NCBI RefSeq assembly: GCF_027257955.1
Contig: NZ_JANZNQ010000016.1
Location: forward strand, 35,193-99,192
Length of the DNA stretch: 64,000 bases
Origin: Zhongshania aquatica
GTDB taxonomy: Bacteria; Pseudomonadota; Gammaproteobacteria; Pseudomonadales; Spongiibacteraceae
Direction of reading: 5' to 3'
The notes under the pieces: model-generated
Database searches by the model: none
The model's input: the letters and a program-made list of their open reading frames with translations, nothing else
What the model was told of the DNA's origin: nothing
Shown: in pieces, positions 8,135-16,925 of the stretch
Position numbering within the stretch: the stretch's first letter is position 1
How the letters are laid out: the number at the start of each line of letters is the position of its first letter
Program-made: the position numbers and the translations under genes

Positions 8135-9346
8135 ATGAACAGCATGTCGATCAGTAATTCAACGTCCACAATGCATAGCTTGGGATCACCTCGTGCAAAT
8201 GAGTTGCTAGAAAAGGCGAGAGCTTTGCATCCAGTACTGAAAGAAAGAGCGGCCAAGTGTGCTGCAGATGCAAAGGTACCCGAAGAAACTATCGCTGATT
8301 TTAAAGAGGCGGGATTTTTCAAGATTCTTCAGTCTGAAGCCTACGGCGGATATGAAATGGATCCCCAGGTTTATTATTCCGTCATCATTGAAATCGCGAA
8401 AGCGTGTATGTCGTCGGCGTGGGTATTGAGTGTTGTAGGTGTGCATAACTGGCAGCTTAATTTGTTCGATCCTGAAGCTGCAAAAGAGGTTTGGGGGGAT
8501 GATCCGAGTGTGCTTATCTCGTCTTCCTATGCACCAGTTGGTTTGGTAACGCGAGTGGAAGGCGGCTTCACATTGAGCGGTTGCTGGAGTTTTTCTAGCG
8601 GCTGTGAGCATTGTGACTGGGTTTATCTTGGCGCTGTCGCTCCGGGAGAAGACGGCTCTTGGGAGATAGAAAACTACAGAACATTTTTACTTCCGCGCAA
8701 AGACTACAAGATTATTAAAAACTGGGATGTGGTAGGTCTTAAGGGTACCGGGAGCCACGATATCGATGTGGATAATGTGTTTGTTCCTGAGCATAGAACG
8801 CATTTTATGTTTGGTGATGTTGGCTCGGATAAACATAAAAATAAGCGCCCTGTATACCAGTTGCCCTTTATGCAGGTGTTTTCTCGCGCTGTATGCACGG
8901 CCACCTTGGGGGCGCTGGAAGCTGCGCTGGATGACTATATTCATGTCGCCAATAATCGCTTGGCGGGTCGTGTAATGATGAGAGATGACGCGGATTCAAA
9001 ACGTATCGCCGCGCAAGTTAAATCAGAAATAGAATCTATGAAACTAATCATGATTTCTAATTTTGACGCTATGTTGGAGAGCGCTAGAACCGGTGTTGAA
9101 ATCAGTATGGCTGATCGCGCACGGTTTCGTTATGAAAGTTCAATGGTGGCAGATCGCTGTATCGCATTGTCATCAAAAATGCTCAAAGCTTCTGGATCTG
9201 GCTCAATTCGTAATAAGAGTGCGTTGCTGGCAAAGCATCTAGATATGTTGGCTAGCCAAGCACACGTTGCAAACGTGTCGGATGCCTTTGAGATTAATCT
9301 AGGCGGCGTATTGTTTGGCCATGAAACCACTGAGCTGGGGCTTTAA
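8135..9346 (+). CDS. hsaA: Flavin-dependent monooxygenase oxygenase component, HsaA-like (acyl-CoA dehydrogenase fold)
   Basis: A 403-aa member of the acyl-CoA dehydrogenase-fold flavin monooxygenases, closest in appearance to HsaA, which ortho-hydroxylates the phenolic ring A of 3-HSA to a catechol during steroid breakdown using reduced FMN from HsaB. Supporting segments are the N-terminal ARALHPVLKERA helix, FKILQSEAYGGYEMDP, the LSGCWSFSSGCEHCDWVYLGA strand region, and WDVVGLKGTGSHDIDVDNVFVPEHR, which is very characteristic of this family. The start ATG has GGGAG about 9 bases upstream. No HsaB-like flavin reductase is visible next to it, so the reductant must come from elsewhere. It precedes the hydrolase and extradiol dioxygenase genes that would act on its product. 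Confidence 0.82.
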   Translation: MNSMSISNSTSTMHSLGSPRANELLEKARALHPVLKERAAKCAADAKVPEETIADFKEAGFFKILQSEAYGGYEMDPQVYYSVIIEIAKACMSSAWVLSVVGVHNWQLNLFDPEAAKEVWGDDPSVLISSSYAPVGLVTRVEGGFTLSGCWSFSSGCEHCDWVYLGAVAPGEDGSWEIENYRTFLLPRKDYKIIKNWDVVGLKGTGSHDIDVDNVFVPEHRTHFMFGDVGSDKHKNKRPVYQLPFMQVFSRAVCTATLGALEAALDDYIHVANNRLAGRVMMRDDADSKRIAAQVKSEIESMKLIMISNFDAMLESARTGVEISMADRARFRYESSMVADRCIALSSKMLKASGSGSIRNKSALLAKHLDMLASQAHVANVSDAFEINLGGVLFGHETTELGL

Positions 9347-9421
9347 GTTAGTAGATAGGCAGCATGGTATTTGGTTCAACGCTGTATAAATGCAAAAAGA
9401 AATCACGAAGGATGAATCACA

Positions 9422-10252
9422 ATGACAATGAATGGTGTTCTGCCAGATGAAAATTATGCGATCTGCCCCAACGGCTACCGTATTCATTATATCGATAAAG
9501 GTGACGGTCCAGTCATTGTTTTTCTTCATGGCTCCGGGCCGGGTGCAAGCGGTCACAGTAATTTTAAGCAAAATTATCAATTTATCGCTGAGCAGGGGTA
9601 TCGTTGCATTGTTCCCGATCTAATCGGCTTTGGCTTTTCGGATAAGCCCGACGATGTCGATCATCCGCTAAGCTTCTTCGTAGAATGTGTTAAGCAAACA
9701 CTGGATTTAGCTGGTGTGAGTGAATGCATTGTGGTGGGGAATTCCCTGGGGGGTGCCGTTGCGATTGGACTTGCGCTAGAGCATCCAAAACTTGTTAAAA
9801 AGTTGGTGCTGCTGGCACCGGGTGGCATGAGTCAAACCGAAGAATATTTCACCATGCCAGGCATGCAGAAAATGTTCGAGGTCTACGGCTCTGGTGATGA
9901 TATTACTCCGGAGATTATGAAAGAACTGTTTTCCTTCGGTTTAATGTACGACCCGAAATATGCGACAGATCAGTTAGTTGCGGAGCGGTTCCAGGTTATG
10001 GGGCTTATGAATGGTCATGTCATGATCACTATGCAAATACCTTATTTGGCAGAACGTCTTAGTGAGCTGAGCTGTCCGGTATTGGCCTTTTGGGGCGCTA
10101 ACGAGCGAATGATGCCAGATAGCGGAATCATAGCACTTAAGAATAACTGTTCGAATCTAGAGTTGATAATTCTATCTGAGTGCGGACATTGGGTTATGGT
10201 TGAGCATGAGGCTCTTTTTAATAGTGAATGCTTGAAATTTTTCGCAGCGTAA
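9422..10252 (+). CDS. hsaD: Meta-cleavage product hydrolase, HsaD/BphD-like alpha/beta hydrolase
   Basis: A 276-aa alpha/beta hydrolase of the C-C bond hydrolase group that splits the dienoate produced by extradiol ring cleavage. Visible: the oxyanion-hole segment FLHGSGPGASG, the nucleophile elbow VGNSLGG with Ser108, and the catalytic His256 in SECGHWVMVEH. The usual Asp of the WGxxDxxxP motif appears as Glu in WGANERMMP, so the acid of the triad is either replaced or provided elsewhere. For comparison, the second such hydrolase in this window (53055-53921) keeps the Asp (GREDEVIP). An AAGGA site precedes the ATG. The HsaC-like dioxygenase that would supply its substrate follows after 14 bases. 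Confidence 0.85.
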   Translation: MTMNGVLPDENYAICPNGYRIHYIDKGDGPVIVFLHGSGPGASGHSNFKQNYQFIAEQGYRCIVPDLIGFGFSDKPDDVDHPLSFFVECVKQTLDLAGVSECIVVGNSLGGAVAIGLALEHPKLVKKLVLLAPGGMSQTEEYFTMPGMQKMFEVYGSGDDITPEIMKELFSFGLMYDPKYATDQLVAERFQVMGLMNGHVMITMQIPYLAERLSELSCPVLAFWGANERMMPDSGIIALKNNCSNLELIILSECGHWVMVEHEALFNSECLKFFAA

Positions 10253-10266
10253 AAGGTAGCGTTATT

Positions 10267-11163
10267 ATGAATATCCGCAGTTTAGGTTATGCGTTTATCG
10301 AGTCTAAAGACCCAAACGAATGGCGAGTATTTGGCACTGAAGTACTTGGGATGATGGAGGTTCCAGGAGTCGGTGACGAGAATGTGTTTCTCAAAATAGA
10401 TGAGCGGCCATTTCGATTTGCGATTGTTCCCGGTGCGGAGAACCGTCTTAAGTTGCTGGGCTTAGAACTGTATGACGAGAATGATTTTGTTAAAGCGATC
10501 CAAGAGTTAGAAGCTAGCGGAACTAGCTATACGCGCGGTAGTCGAGCTGATTTAAAAATGCGAGGCGTGCTTGATTTAGTGCGTTTTAATGATCCAGCGG
10601 GCAATACCTTAGAGTTGTATCACGGCGCGGATCTCGATTATGCAAAGTTCATTTCACCTTTGGGTATATCAGGGTTTGAAACGGGTGATTTTGGCTCATC
10701 GGGTTTCGGGCATGCTGTTCTGCCCGCAGAAAACTTAGATGAAACACATACCTTTTATAAGAATGTACTGGGATTTGGCGACTCAGATTATATGCACTTC
10801 AAGTTTAGCGATGATCCGGACGAGCCGGGCTTGGCATTGAAGTTTATGCATGTGAACAATCCGCGCCATCACTCGGTTGCTTTATTTGGCGGCGAGAGCA
10901 TCGCTGGCTGTATTCACTTGATGCTTGAAGTTAAAACGATTGATGAAGTGGGGGAGTGTTTACAGCGTGTTATTGAGCGCGAGATACCTATCACCTCAAC
11001 ATTAGGTCGGCATACCAACGATAATATGTTGTCCTTTTATATGATGACACCGGGTGAGTTTCCACTTGAGTTTGGCTGCGAAGGGCTGCAAATGGACTGG
11101 GATAATTACACGCCAACGAAAACCACCTTACCAAGTCATTGGGGGCACAAGTTCGCGCTGTAA
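10267..11163 (+). CDS. hsaC: Extradiol ring-cleavage dioxygenase, HsaC/BphC-like
   Basis: About 298 aa when started at ATG 10267 (MNIRSLGYAFIE, the usual start of this family); an upstream in-frame ATG at 10228 would overlap the hydrolase gene and is less likely. It is a two-domain type I extradiol dioxygenase. The C-terminal domain holds the iron ligands at about His149 (SGFGHAVL), His217 (GCIHLMLE) and Glu268 (PLEFGCEG). The conserved NPRHHSVALF and GRHTNDNMLSFYMMTPG segments match HsaC and BphC closely. The reaction is meta-cleavage of a bicyclic or larger catechol next to the hydroxyls. Gene order HsaA-HsaD-HsaC supports a seco-steroid-like or biphenyl-like catechol; simple catechol is handled by a different enzyme at 50639. 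Confidence 0.88.
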   Translation: MNIRSLGYAFIESKDPNEWRVFGTEVLGMMEVPGVGDENVFLKIDERPFRFAIVPGAENRLKLLGLELYDENDFVKAIQELEASGTSYTRGSRADLKMRGVLDLVRFNDPAGNTLELYHGADLDYAKFISPLGISGFETGDFGSSGFGHAVLPAENLDETHTFYKNVLGFGDSDYMHFKFSDDPDEPGLALKFMHVNNPRHHSVALFGGESIAGCIHLMLEVKTIDEVGECLQRVIEREIPITSTLGRHTNDNMLSFYMMTPGEFPLEFGCEGLQMDWDNYTPTKTTLPSHWGHKFAL

Positions 11164-11232
11164 TTAGCAAAGAGATTGGAGAGGCCGGAACTGGTCTTTT
11201 CAATCAGATATAAAAATAATGTGGTGGAATAT

Positions 11233-12099
11233 ATGCAGGAATTTTCAGGAAAAACGATAGTCGTCACCGGCGGTGCAAGCGGAGTTGGCTTTGCGCTTTG
11301 TAACCGGTTTGGCAAAGAAGGTATGAATGTCGTAGTAGCAGACATTGAGCAAAAGGCATTAGATAAAGCGGTCGACACACTTAAGTCATCTGGGATAAAT
11401 GCGATTGGCGTTGTGACAGATGTAACTAGTCCCGCATCAGTAGAGAATCTGGCTGCCAAGGCATATGAAAGCTTCGGTAATGTGCATGTGTTATGTAATA
11501 ACGCGGGTGTGGGCGTTAAGGAAGCGGACCGGAAAATATGGGCGCTCTCTGCAAATGACTGGAACTGGGGGTACTCGGTGAACGTTATGGGGATAGCCAA
11601 TGGTATTCGGGCGTTTGTTCCAAAAATGCTCGCCGCTGGCCTTGAGGGCCATATTATCAATACGACCTCTTTCAATGGTGGTTGTATCGCATTTCCTACA
11701 ACGCCTATTTACGCATCCTCTAAGGCGGCGGTGACCAGCCTAACCGAAGTTTTATACGCTCAGCTAAGCAAGGAGTCTTCTAAACTCAAGGTGCATTTGC
11801 TTTTCCCTGGGCCGCATATGGTTAACACGCAGATTTTGGCATCGCAACGTAATCGTCAAGCTGAGTTTCAGGATGACGTCAAGGTTGATGATTACATGAC
11901 AATGGAGGACCTTAAGAAATCTGCTCTTGGGGCCAACGTTGAGTTCCAGCTTACAGAGCCGGTCGAGGTAGCTGATGCGTGCTTTGAAGGCGTTTGTAAT
12001 AATAATTTTTGGATCAGACCGTATCTGGATAGTCATCAAGCCATGATTACGGCGCGCTGTGATAGCGTTCTTACAAATAGTAATCCTGCTGTCATGTAG
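11233..12099 (+). CDS. Short-chain dehydrogenase/reductase
   Basis: About 288 aa when started at ATG 11233; in-frame upstream codons exist back to a TTG at 11176, but the Rossmann fold begins directly after MQEFSGKTIVVTGG. Classical SDR signatures: TGGASGVG cofactor turn, VVADIE (Asp after strand 2, favouring NAD), NNAGVG, active-site Ser in NTTSFNGG and YASSK as the YxxxK pair. The tail FEGVCNNNFWIRPY resembles the remnant at 3429-3641. It follows the extradiol dioxygenase gene by about 70 bases and is closed by a strong hairpin, so it is probably the last gene of the ring-degradation operon. Oxidation of a hydroxyl on the substrate skeleton is the likely reaction type. Confidence 0.88.
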   Translation: MQEFSGKTIVVTGGASGVGFALCNRFGKEGMNVVVADIEQKALDKAVDTLKSSGINAIGVVTDVTSPASVENLAAKAYESFGNVHVLCNNAGVGVKEADRKIWALSANDWNWGYSVNVMGIANGIRAFVPKMLAAGLEGHIINTTSFNGGCIAFPTTPIYASSKAAVTSLTEVLYAQLSKESSKLKVHLLFPGPHMVNTQILASQRNRQAEFQDDVKVDDYMTMEDLKKSALGANVEFQLTEPVEVADACFEGVCNNNFWIRPYLDSHQAMITARCDSVLTNSNPAVM

Positions 12100-12109
12100 G
12101 ATGAATACA

Positions 12110-12146
12110 GTGGAATTTAAGGGGCAATCTTGCCCTTAAATTCCAC
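12110..12146 (+). terminator. Long hairpin closing the ring-degradation operon
   Basis: GTGGAATTTAAGGG pairs with CCCTTAAATTCCAC, and the loop side continues with GCAA/TTGC pairing, leaving only one unpaired G. The stem is about 18 bp and begins 11 bases after the SDR stop codon. There is no downstream T-run, so it may act as a Rho-dependent or mRNA-stabilising element rather than a classic intrinsic terminator. Confidence 0.6.
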
Positions 12147-12289
12147 GTGTTCGGTATTCGCTACACCAAAATATAACAATAAATTGTTGCACGGCATTTA
12201 TATAAATACACTGTTAGATAACCGGCGCAGACCTGTATCTGGTAGCCTATTTGGGCGCCTTACATAACTGATCTCTTCTTGATGTGTCT

Positions 12290-14074
12290 ATGAGGAACGT
12301 GTTGTTGATTAGTCTCGCAAGATTCCACGCCACATTGCTATACCCCTTGTTTGCGTTAGTTTTTGCTACTAATACTTATGCAGAGAAGGCCGAGCGGCCT
12401 AACTTTATTGTCATTGTCGCTGATGATATGGGGTGGTCCGATATTGGTGCATTTGGTAGTGAAATTAGAACACCGACGTTAGACTCGCTTGCCGAGCAAG
12501 GTGTAACAATGACCAACTTTTATGTTGCTCCAACATGTTCGCCAACGCGCTCAATGCTGATGACGGGAGTAGATAGCCACCTCGCAGGGCTGGGCACAAT
12601 GGAGGGTGTTCAGGCTGAAAATCAAACCCATTCAGATGCCTATTCAGGTCAGCTGCGCGATGACGTTGTCACAGTCGCAGAAGCTCTTAAGGCGTCAGGC
12701 TACGCTACGCTGATGAGCGGTAAATGGCACTTGGCCAAGGATGCCAGTCAATATCCTAGTAATCGAGGTTTTGACCGTTCGTTTACTTTGATTGAAGGTG
12801 GCGCTAGCCATTTTAGTGACGCGGCTCCGCTGTACCGTACAGAGAAGGCGACATATCTTGAAGATGGCGTAGTCACCGTCTTGCCAGACGACTTTTATTC
12901 CTCGAAGGCCTACACCGATAAAATGTTGGGCTACCTGAATTCACTGAATTCAGAAACGCCATTTTTCGCCTACGTTGCCTACACCGCTCCCCATGACCCA
13001 TTGCAGGTGCCCGATCCTTGGCTTGATAAATATTCTGGTGTCTACGAGCAGGGCCCGGAATCGCTTCGGGCACAACGTGCTCAAGCTCTGTTAGATCGAG
13101 GTCTTATCCCGGAAGGTACTGAATTGTGGGTGCCACCAACATTTCCGAAATTTTTGCCTGCGTATGTTAAGCCGTGGTCAATGATGGATGATGTGGCGCG
13201 TAAATCGGCAAGTAGGCCGATGGAGATATACGCGGCAATGGTCGAGTATATGGATGACCAAATTCATCGGCTGATCGACGAGCTAGAGCGTACTGGTCAT
13301 TTAGAAAACACCTATATCATCTTTCTTTCTGACAATGGTGCTAATGGCGCGACACCTTTGTCGTACCCAGGAAATACGCGGGAATGGTTTTTAAATGAGT
13401 ACAAACAGGGTGTAGAAGATCAGGGGCGTCGTGGTTCTCACACTTATATGGGCCGCGATTGGGCGTCAGTGTCGGCGTCGCCGTTTAAACTGTATAAAGG
13501 CGCAATTGCCGAGGGAGGAATACGCGCTCCCTTGATTGTGACTGGTCCCTTAGTTGAAAAGAATAAAATATCAAAGCAGGTCTCGCACATAACGGATCTC
13601 ACTGCGACACTGTATGCATTAGCGGGTATTAATACTTCGTCAAATATTTTGTTCAAAGATAAAATTCGGCCCGAAGGACAATCATTATTTGAAAACTGGA
13701 AGGACATTAGCAACGAAAAAAGCCGCACGTTTGCCACAGAGCTTTTCGGACATAGATCCGTAGTGTCGGATCGTTGGAAAGCGACAAATATGAGGCCTCC
13801 GTTGGGGAGTGGTAAATGGGAGCTTTATGATCTGAGTGAGGATCCGAGCGAAGTAAACAACCTTGCTGAAGTATACCCGGATAAACTCACTGAGTTAGTT
13901 GCGTATTACGATAACTATAAAAAAAGAGTTGGTGTGATCTTGCCTGACCCGCCAATCTCGGTGTCTCTCGGAGACTTATTTACTACAGAATGTAATTGGT
14001 ACTGCCAGATAATAGTCAGTGTTGTCGATTTTACAATTGATCTATGGGTGAGCCTATTCGTTAGTGATGAGTGA
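12290..14074 (+). CDS. Secreted arylsulfatase-family sulfatase
   Basis: About 594 aa. The N terminus (MRNVLLISLARFHATLLYPL, then hydrophobic residues to NTYA followed by EKAERPN) is a signal peptide with a likely cut after AYA-like residues near position 31, so the enzyme acts in the periplasm. The sulfatase core begins with FIVIVADDMGWSD, giving the two metal-binding Asp. It continues to Cys83 in CSPTRSML, the CxPxR motif whose Cys is converted to formylglycine, and includes SGKWHL and LSDNGANG. It removes sulfate from an ester; the position after an SDR/oxygenase cluster suggests a sulfated steroid- or phenol-like substrate, which is inference. A GTG two codons upstream (12284) is an alternative start. 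The stop overlaps the next gene. Confidence 0.9.
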   Translation: MRNVLLISLARFHATLLYPLFALVFATNTYAEKAERPNFIVIVADDMGWSDIGAFGSEIRTPTLDSLAEQGVTMTNFYVAPTCSPTRSMLMTGVDSHLAGLGTMEGVQAENQTHSDAYSGQLRDDVVTVAEALKASGYATLMSGKWHLAKDASQYPSNRGFDRSFTLIEGGASHFSDAAPLYRTEKATYLEDGVVTVLPDDFYSSKAYTDKMLGYLNSLNSETPFFAYVAYTAPHDPLQVPDPWLDKYSGVYEQGPESLRAQRAQALLDRGLIPEGTELWVPPTFPKFLPAYVKPWSMMDDVARKSASRPMEIYAAMVEYMDDQIHRLIDELERTGHLENTYIIFLSDNGANGATPLSYPGNTREWFLNEYKQGVEDQGRRGSHTYMGRDWASVSASPFKLYKGAIAEGGIRAPLIVTGPLVEKNKISKQVSHITDLTATLYALAGINTSSNILFKDKIRPEGQSLFENWKDISNEKSRTFATELFGHRSVVSDRWKATNMRPPLGSGKWELYDLSEDPSEVNNLAEVYPDKLTELVAYYDNYKKRVGVILPDPPISVSLGDLFTTECNWYCQIIVSVVDFTIDLWVSLFVSDE

Positions 14075-14987
14075 AAATATGAGCATGGATGATGGTGATA
14101 AAAGAATAATAGAGACTACCACTCTAGCTAAAGACGATCATAAAGATATTGACGTTGCTGAGATAGTTGCAGATTCACTGGCGGCCGAGGGAGCAGCACG
14201 ACAGCGCCACACAACATTATATTCAATACTTAGGCGTATATTTTCACCTACTGTTGTGGGGCAAGAAAATATACCCCCCACACCGGTACTGCTCGTTGGT
14301 AATCATGCGCTTCTCGCGCTCGACGTACCGTTGATTCAATCGACATTTCTGCATGAATCTGGTCGCTTGGTTCGCGCAATGGGTGATCGGGTTTTGTTTG
14401 GCAATCCGACGGTGAGAAAAGCGATGATAAGCCAGGGTGGAATACTGGGGCATCCAGAGGTTTGCGCCAGGATGATGGAGGCTGGGAAAGATCTCCTGGT
14501 TTTTCCAGGTGGATCATATGAAGTGAATAAGCCTGCTAATCAGCGCTACCAGCTTAAATGGAAAGAGCGGTATGGCTTTGTAAAGCTAGCTGCAATGCAT
14601 GGCTACACCATACTTCCCTTTGCAACGATCGGCCCTGATGAATTTTACGGCCGCTATATGGAAAGCGCACAGTGGTATAACTCGACTTTGGGAAAACTAC
14701 TTATCAGGCTTGGCTTGCTAAGCGCAGATGGACGAACTGATTTACTGCCACCTATTCCAAAGGGCGTGTGGGGTACATTAATTCCTAAGCCCGAACGCTT
14801 TTATATGAGTATTGGAAAACCGATTTATCTGCGTGAGTATAAAGGACAAACCCTTGCGCAACATCAGCTTGAGGCGATACGAAATGAGGCATCTGCAAGC
14901 ATAGATACGCAAATTCGAGATTTGTTATTAGCTAGAGCACAAAATGCAGAGCGAGAGGGTTGGTTGAGGCGCCTACTTATACGGTAA
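14067..14987 (+). CDS. Lysophospholipid/diacylglycerol acyltransferase-like protein
   Basis: About 306 aa; its start overlaps the end of the sulfatase gene by 8 bases, implying translational coupling. The catalytic His/Asp pair appears as GNHALLALD, with one residue more between His and Asp than the classical HX4D, a pattern seen in the DAGAT and phytyl-ester-synthase side of the acyltransferase superfamily. The LLVFPGGSYE segment corresponds to the second conserved block (FPGGxxE), and KLAAMHGYTILPFATIGPDEF follows as in that group. No convincing transmembrane helix is seen in the N terminus, which is acidic and soluble-looking. A role in esterifying a sterol, alcohol or glycerolipid is possible. 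Coupling to a sulfatase is unusual and suggests a shared substrate class. Confidence 0.8.
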   Translation: MSENMSMDDGDKRIIETTTLAKDDHKDIDVAEIVADSLAAEGAARQRHTTLYSILRRIFSPTVVGQENIPPTPVLLVGNHALLALDVPLIQSTFLHESGRLVRAMGDRVLFGNPTVRKAMISQGGILGHPEVCARMMEAGKDLLVFPGGSYEVNKPANQRYQLKWKERYGFVKLAAMHGYTILPFATIGPDEFYGRYMESAQWYNSTLGKLLIRLGLLSADGRTDLLPPIPKGVWGTLIPKPERFYMSIGKPIYLREYKGQTLAQHQLEAIRNEASASIDTQIRDLLLARAQNAEREGWLRRLLIR

Positions 14988-15044
14988 GCGTGGTGTTCTT
15001 TCTGATGATGGCTAGTTTTACCAGTATGGATGCGTGCCTGATCG

Positions 15045-15893
15045 CTAGGAGACCTTTGATCGTCTGACCACAACAATGACTAAGCCTATGATAATCATGA
15101 ATACAGAGTAAAGCGCTGAGGGAATTGCGATGCTCATATTATTTAAAATAGTAGCGGCAATCATAAACGCCATGGCGCCATTTTGTATTCCCACTTCAAT
15201 AAGCATGGTGGTGATTTCTTTCTCTTGGAGACGCGCGATTTTCCCGATAGCAAAGCCAGTTGTAATACTCAATACGAGTAGTAGTGCGACTGCGGTACCA
15301 GCTACATTTGCAGCGGATTTGATATTTTCCCATTGATCTATCCATGTTAGTACCACCAAAAATATAAAGAATAGAGCGGTGATAATTACCATTTTTGGCT
15401 CAAGCCGAGATACTACTTCAGGATACTTTCTCCTAAATACCATGCCAATAACAAGGGGGAGTGCGGTAAGAACGGAAACCTGAAGAATAATATTTAAAAA
15501 TGAGAGTTCGAACGACTCAAACTCCCGGCCTATAAGGCGTGCGAAAGATCCCATAATTAGTGGGATGATGAAAACGCTAAAAAGACTAGTCATTGCCGTT
15601 AAACCTATCGATAGCGCGGCATCACCTTTCGCTAGTCGCGTTAGCATATTTGATGTGACACCTCCTGGGCAGGCGGCGATTAATACAAGGCCAAGACCTA
15701 GCGATGGCGAGAGGTCAAGCGCCAAACTTATGGCAATAGCTAGTAGAGGCAAAAAAAGTAGCTGGACTAGCAATATGGCAAATGCCGCTTTAGGACGATT
15801 TAAGAGCTCTTTGAAGTCATTTACTGTTAGGCCTAGCCCCATGCTCAGCATGATTAAGAAAAGACCGAGTGGAATTAAAGATTGAATGAGCAT
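15045..15893 (-). CDS. Bile acid:sodium symporter-family transporter (BASS)
   Basis: A 282-aa integral membrane protein with about nine hydrophobic segments. The diagnostic motif LIAACPGGVTSNMLTRLAKGD near residues 71-92 is the sodium-binding/crossover region of BASS transporters, and the N terminus LGLFLIMLSMGLGLTVNDF is typical too. Family members move bile acids, sulfated steroids, pantoate or 2-keto acids with Na+ across the inner membrane. Here the gene is convergent with the sulfatase-acyltransferase pair and lies next to a steroid-like catabolic cluster, so uptake of a steroid-like acid or of a sulfatase product is the simplest reading, though unproven. It is preceded on its own side by a 220-base AT-rich spacer that probably contains its promoter. 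Confidence 0.9.
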   Translation of the reverse strand: MLIQSLIPLGLFLIMLSMGLGLTVNDFKELLNRPKAAFAILLVQLLFLPLLAIAISLALDLSPSLGLGLVLIAACPGGVTSNMLTRLAKGDAALSIGLTAMTSLFSVFIIPLIMGSFARLIGREFESFELSFLNIILQVSVLTALPLVIGMVFRRKYPEVVSRLEPKMVIITALFFIFLVVLTWIDQWENIKSAANVAGTAVALLLVLSITTGFAIGKIARLQEKEITTMLIEVGIQNGAMAFMIAATILNNMSIAIPSALYSVFMIIIGLVIVVVRRSKVS

Positions 15894-16115
15894 TGGACTG
15901 GGTCGCTTCTCTAATTGGAATTTGAGTTCAGAACTATATGCGTATTGAGCGATTGAATGGTTATTGTAAACACATAAATTACGATATGCGACTTACTGGA
16001 TTGCTTATTAAAAATTACACTTCCTTAAAGATACAGATTCGAATATCTCTAAAAATATAATAAATGGCGTATTTTTAATACCATAAATATATGTCCATTC
16101 TAAGTAAGATAAAGG

Positions 16116-16740
16116 ATGAATAGTCAAGCCATGTTAGCTGGTATGGCTGTAAATATGGCATTTTCCGGTGTTACTTTTGCAGAAACCTCAAAGAAGGCAA
16201 TGCAAATCGAAAAGGCGGTAGTTACGATCGTAAAAGAGATGAAAGCATGCAAGAGCTGCGCGTTGCGGTCATCGCTGTTTCAACTGCGGAAATCGCGGCA
16301 AATAATATATGAACCATTGCAGATTTGGCAAAAATAGCACCTAGTTTAGATCAGCGAGAAGGACGGATTCAGTATGCATTGTCAATCCGTGGCGGTGGTC
16401 ATACGTGTATTAACAAGGTTCAGGCCGATCACGGTGTTGCGGTATACATGGATGGTGTATTCCTCGCATGAAATAATAATCGGTTAATTGACGCTCTCTC
16501 GCAATGGAAAGTGTTCAAGTGCTTCGCAAGCCACAGGGAAGCCTTTTGGGGAAGAGTAGTGTTGGCGGCGCCATCTTGGTTGCAACAAAAGCCTCTTCTG
16601 ATGAGTTTGTGGTGAACATCAATACCAAATTGATGATATGGGCCAGCGCGATTTCAAGGTAGCGTACGATATACCCTTTGTTGAAGATAATGATACCGGC
16701 GTTGTTAAAGGTGATTTAGAGAAACTATGATGTCACGTTG
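16116..16740 (+). pseudogene. Decayed TonB-dependent receptor (N-terminal and plug region only)
   Basis: Stitching frames together recovers the start of a TonB-dependent receptor. A signal-peptide-like MNSQAMLAGMAVNMAFSGV is followed by VVTIVKE. After a frameshift near 16245 come ESMQELRVAVIAVSTAEI, a TGA stop, TIADLAKIAPSLDQ, YALSIRGGG and VYMDGVFLA, followed by another TGA. After a second frameshift there is MESVQVLRKPQGSLLGKSSV, the usual plug segment (VEVLRGPQGTLFGKNTxGG). Recognisable similarity fades after AYDIPFVED near 16690. The beta barrel is absent, so no functional product is possible. It is a relic of a fourth receptor gene next to the acyl-CoA catabolic genes. The plug is similar in type to the intact receptors at 23861, 26899 and 30205. 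Confidence 0.8.
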
Positions 16741-16925
16741 CGGGATTGTACTGCGACTGTGGTAACTATCTTTATAAGTGAGAATTTATATAGTGCCTGA
16801 TAATACCTTCGGCTCGACTTTGTTTCGTCAGAAGGTAAGTAAACGCAAAAATTATTTGCGATTCATTCCTGGAAGCTAAAAATCTAACTACCAATTATTA
16901 AATATAGTGAGCGAGAAAGTACCGA

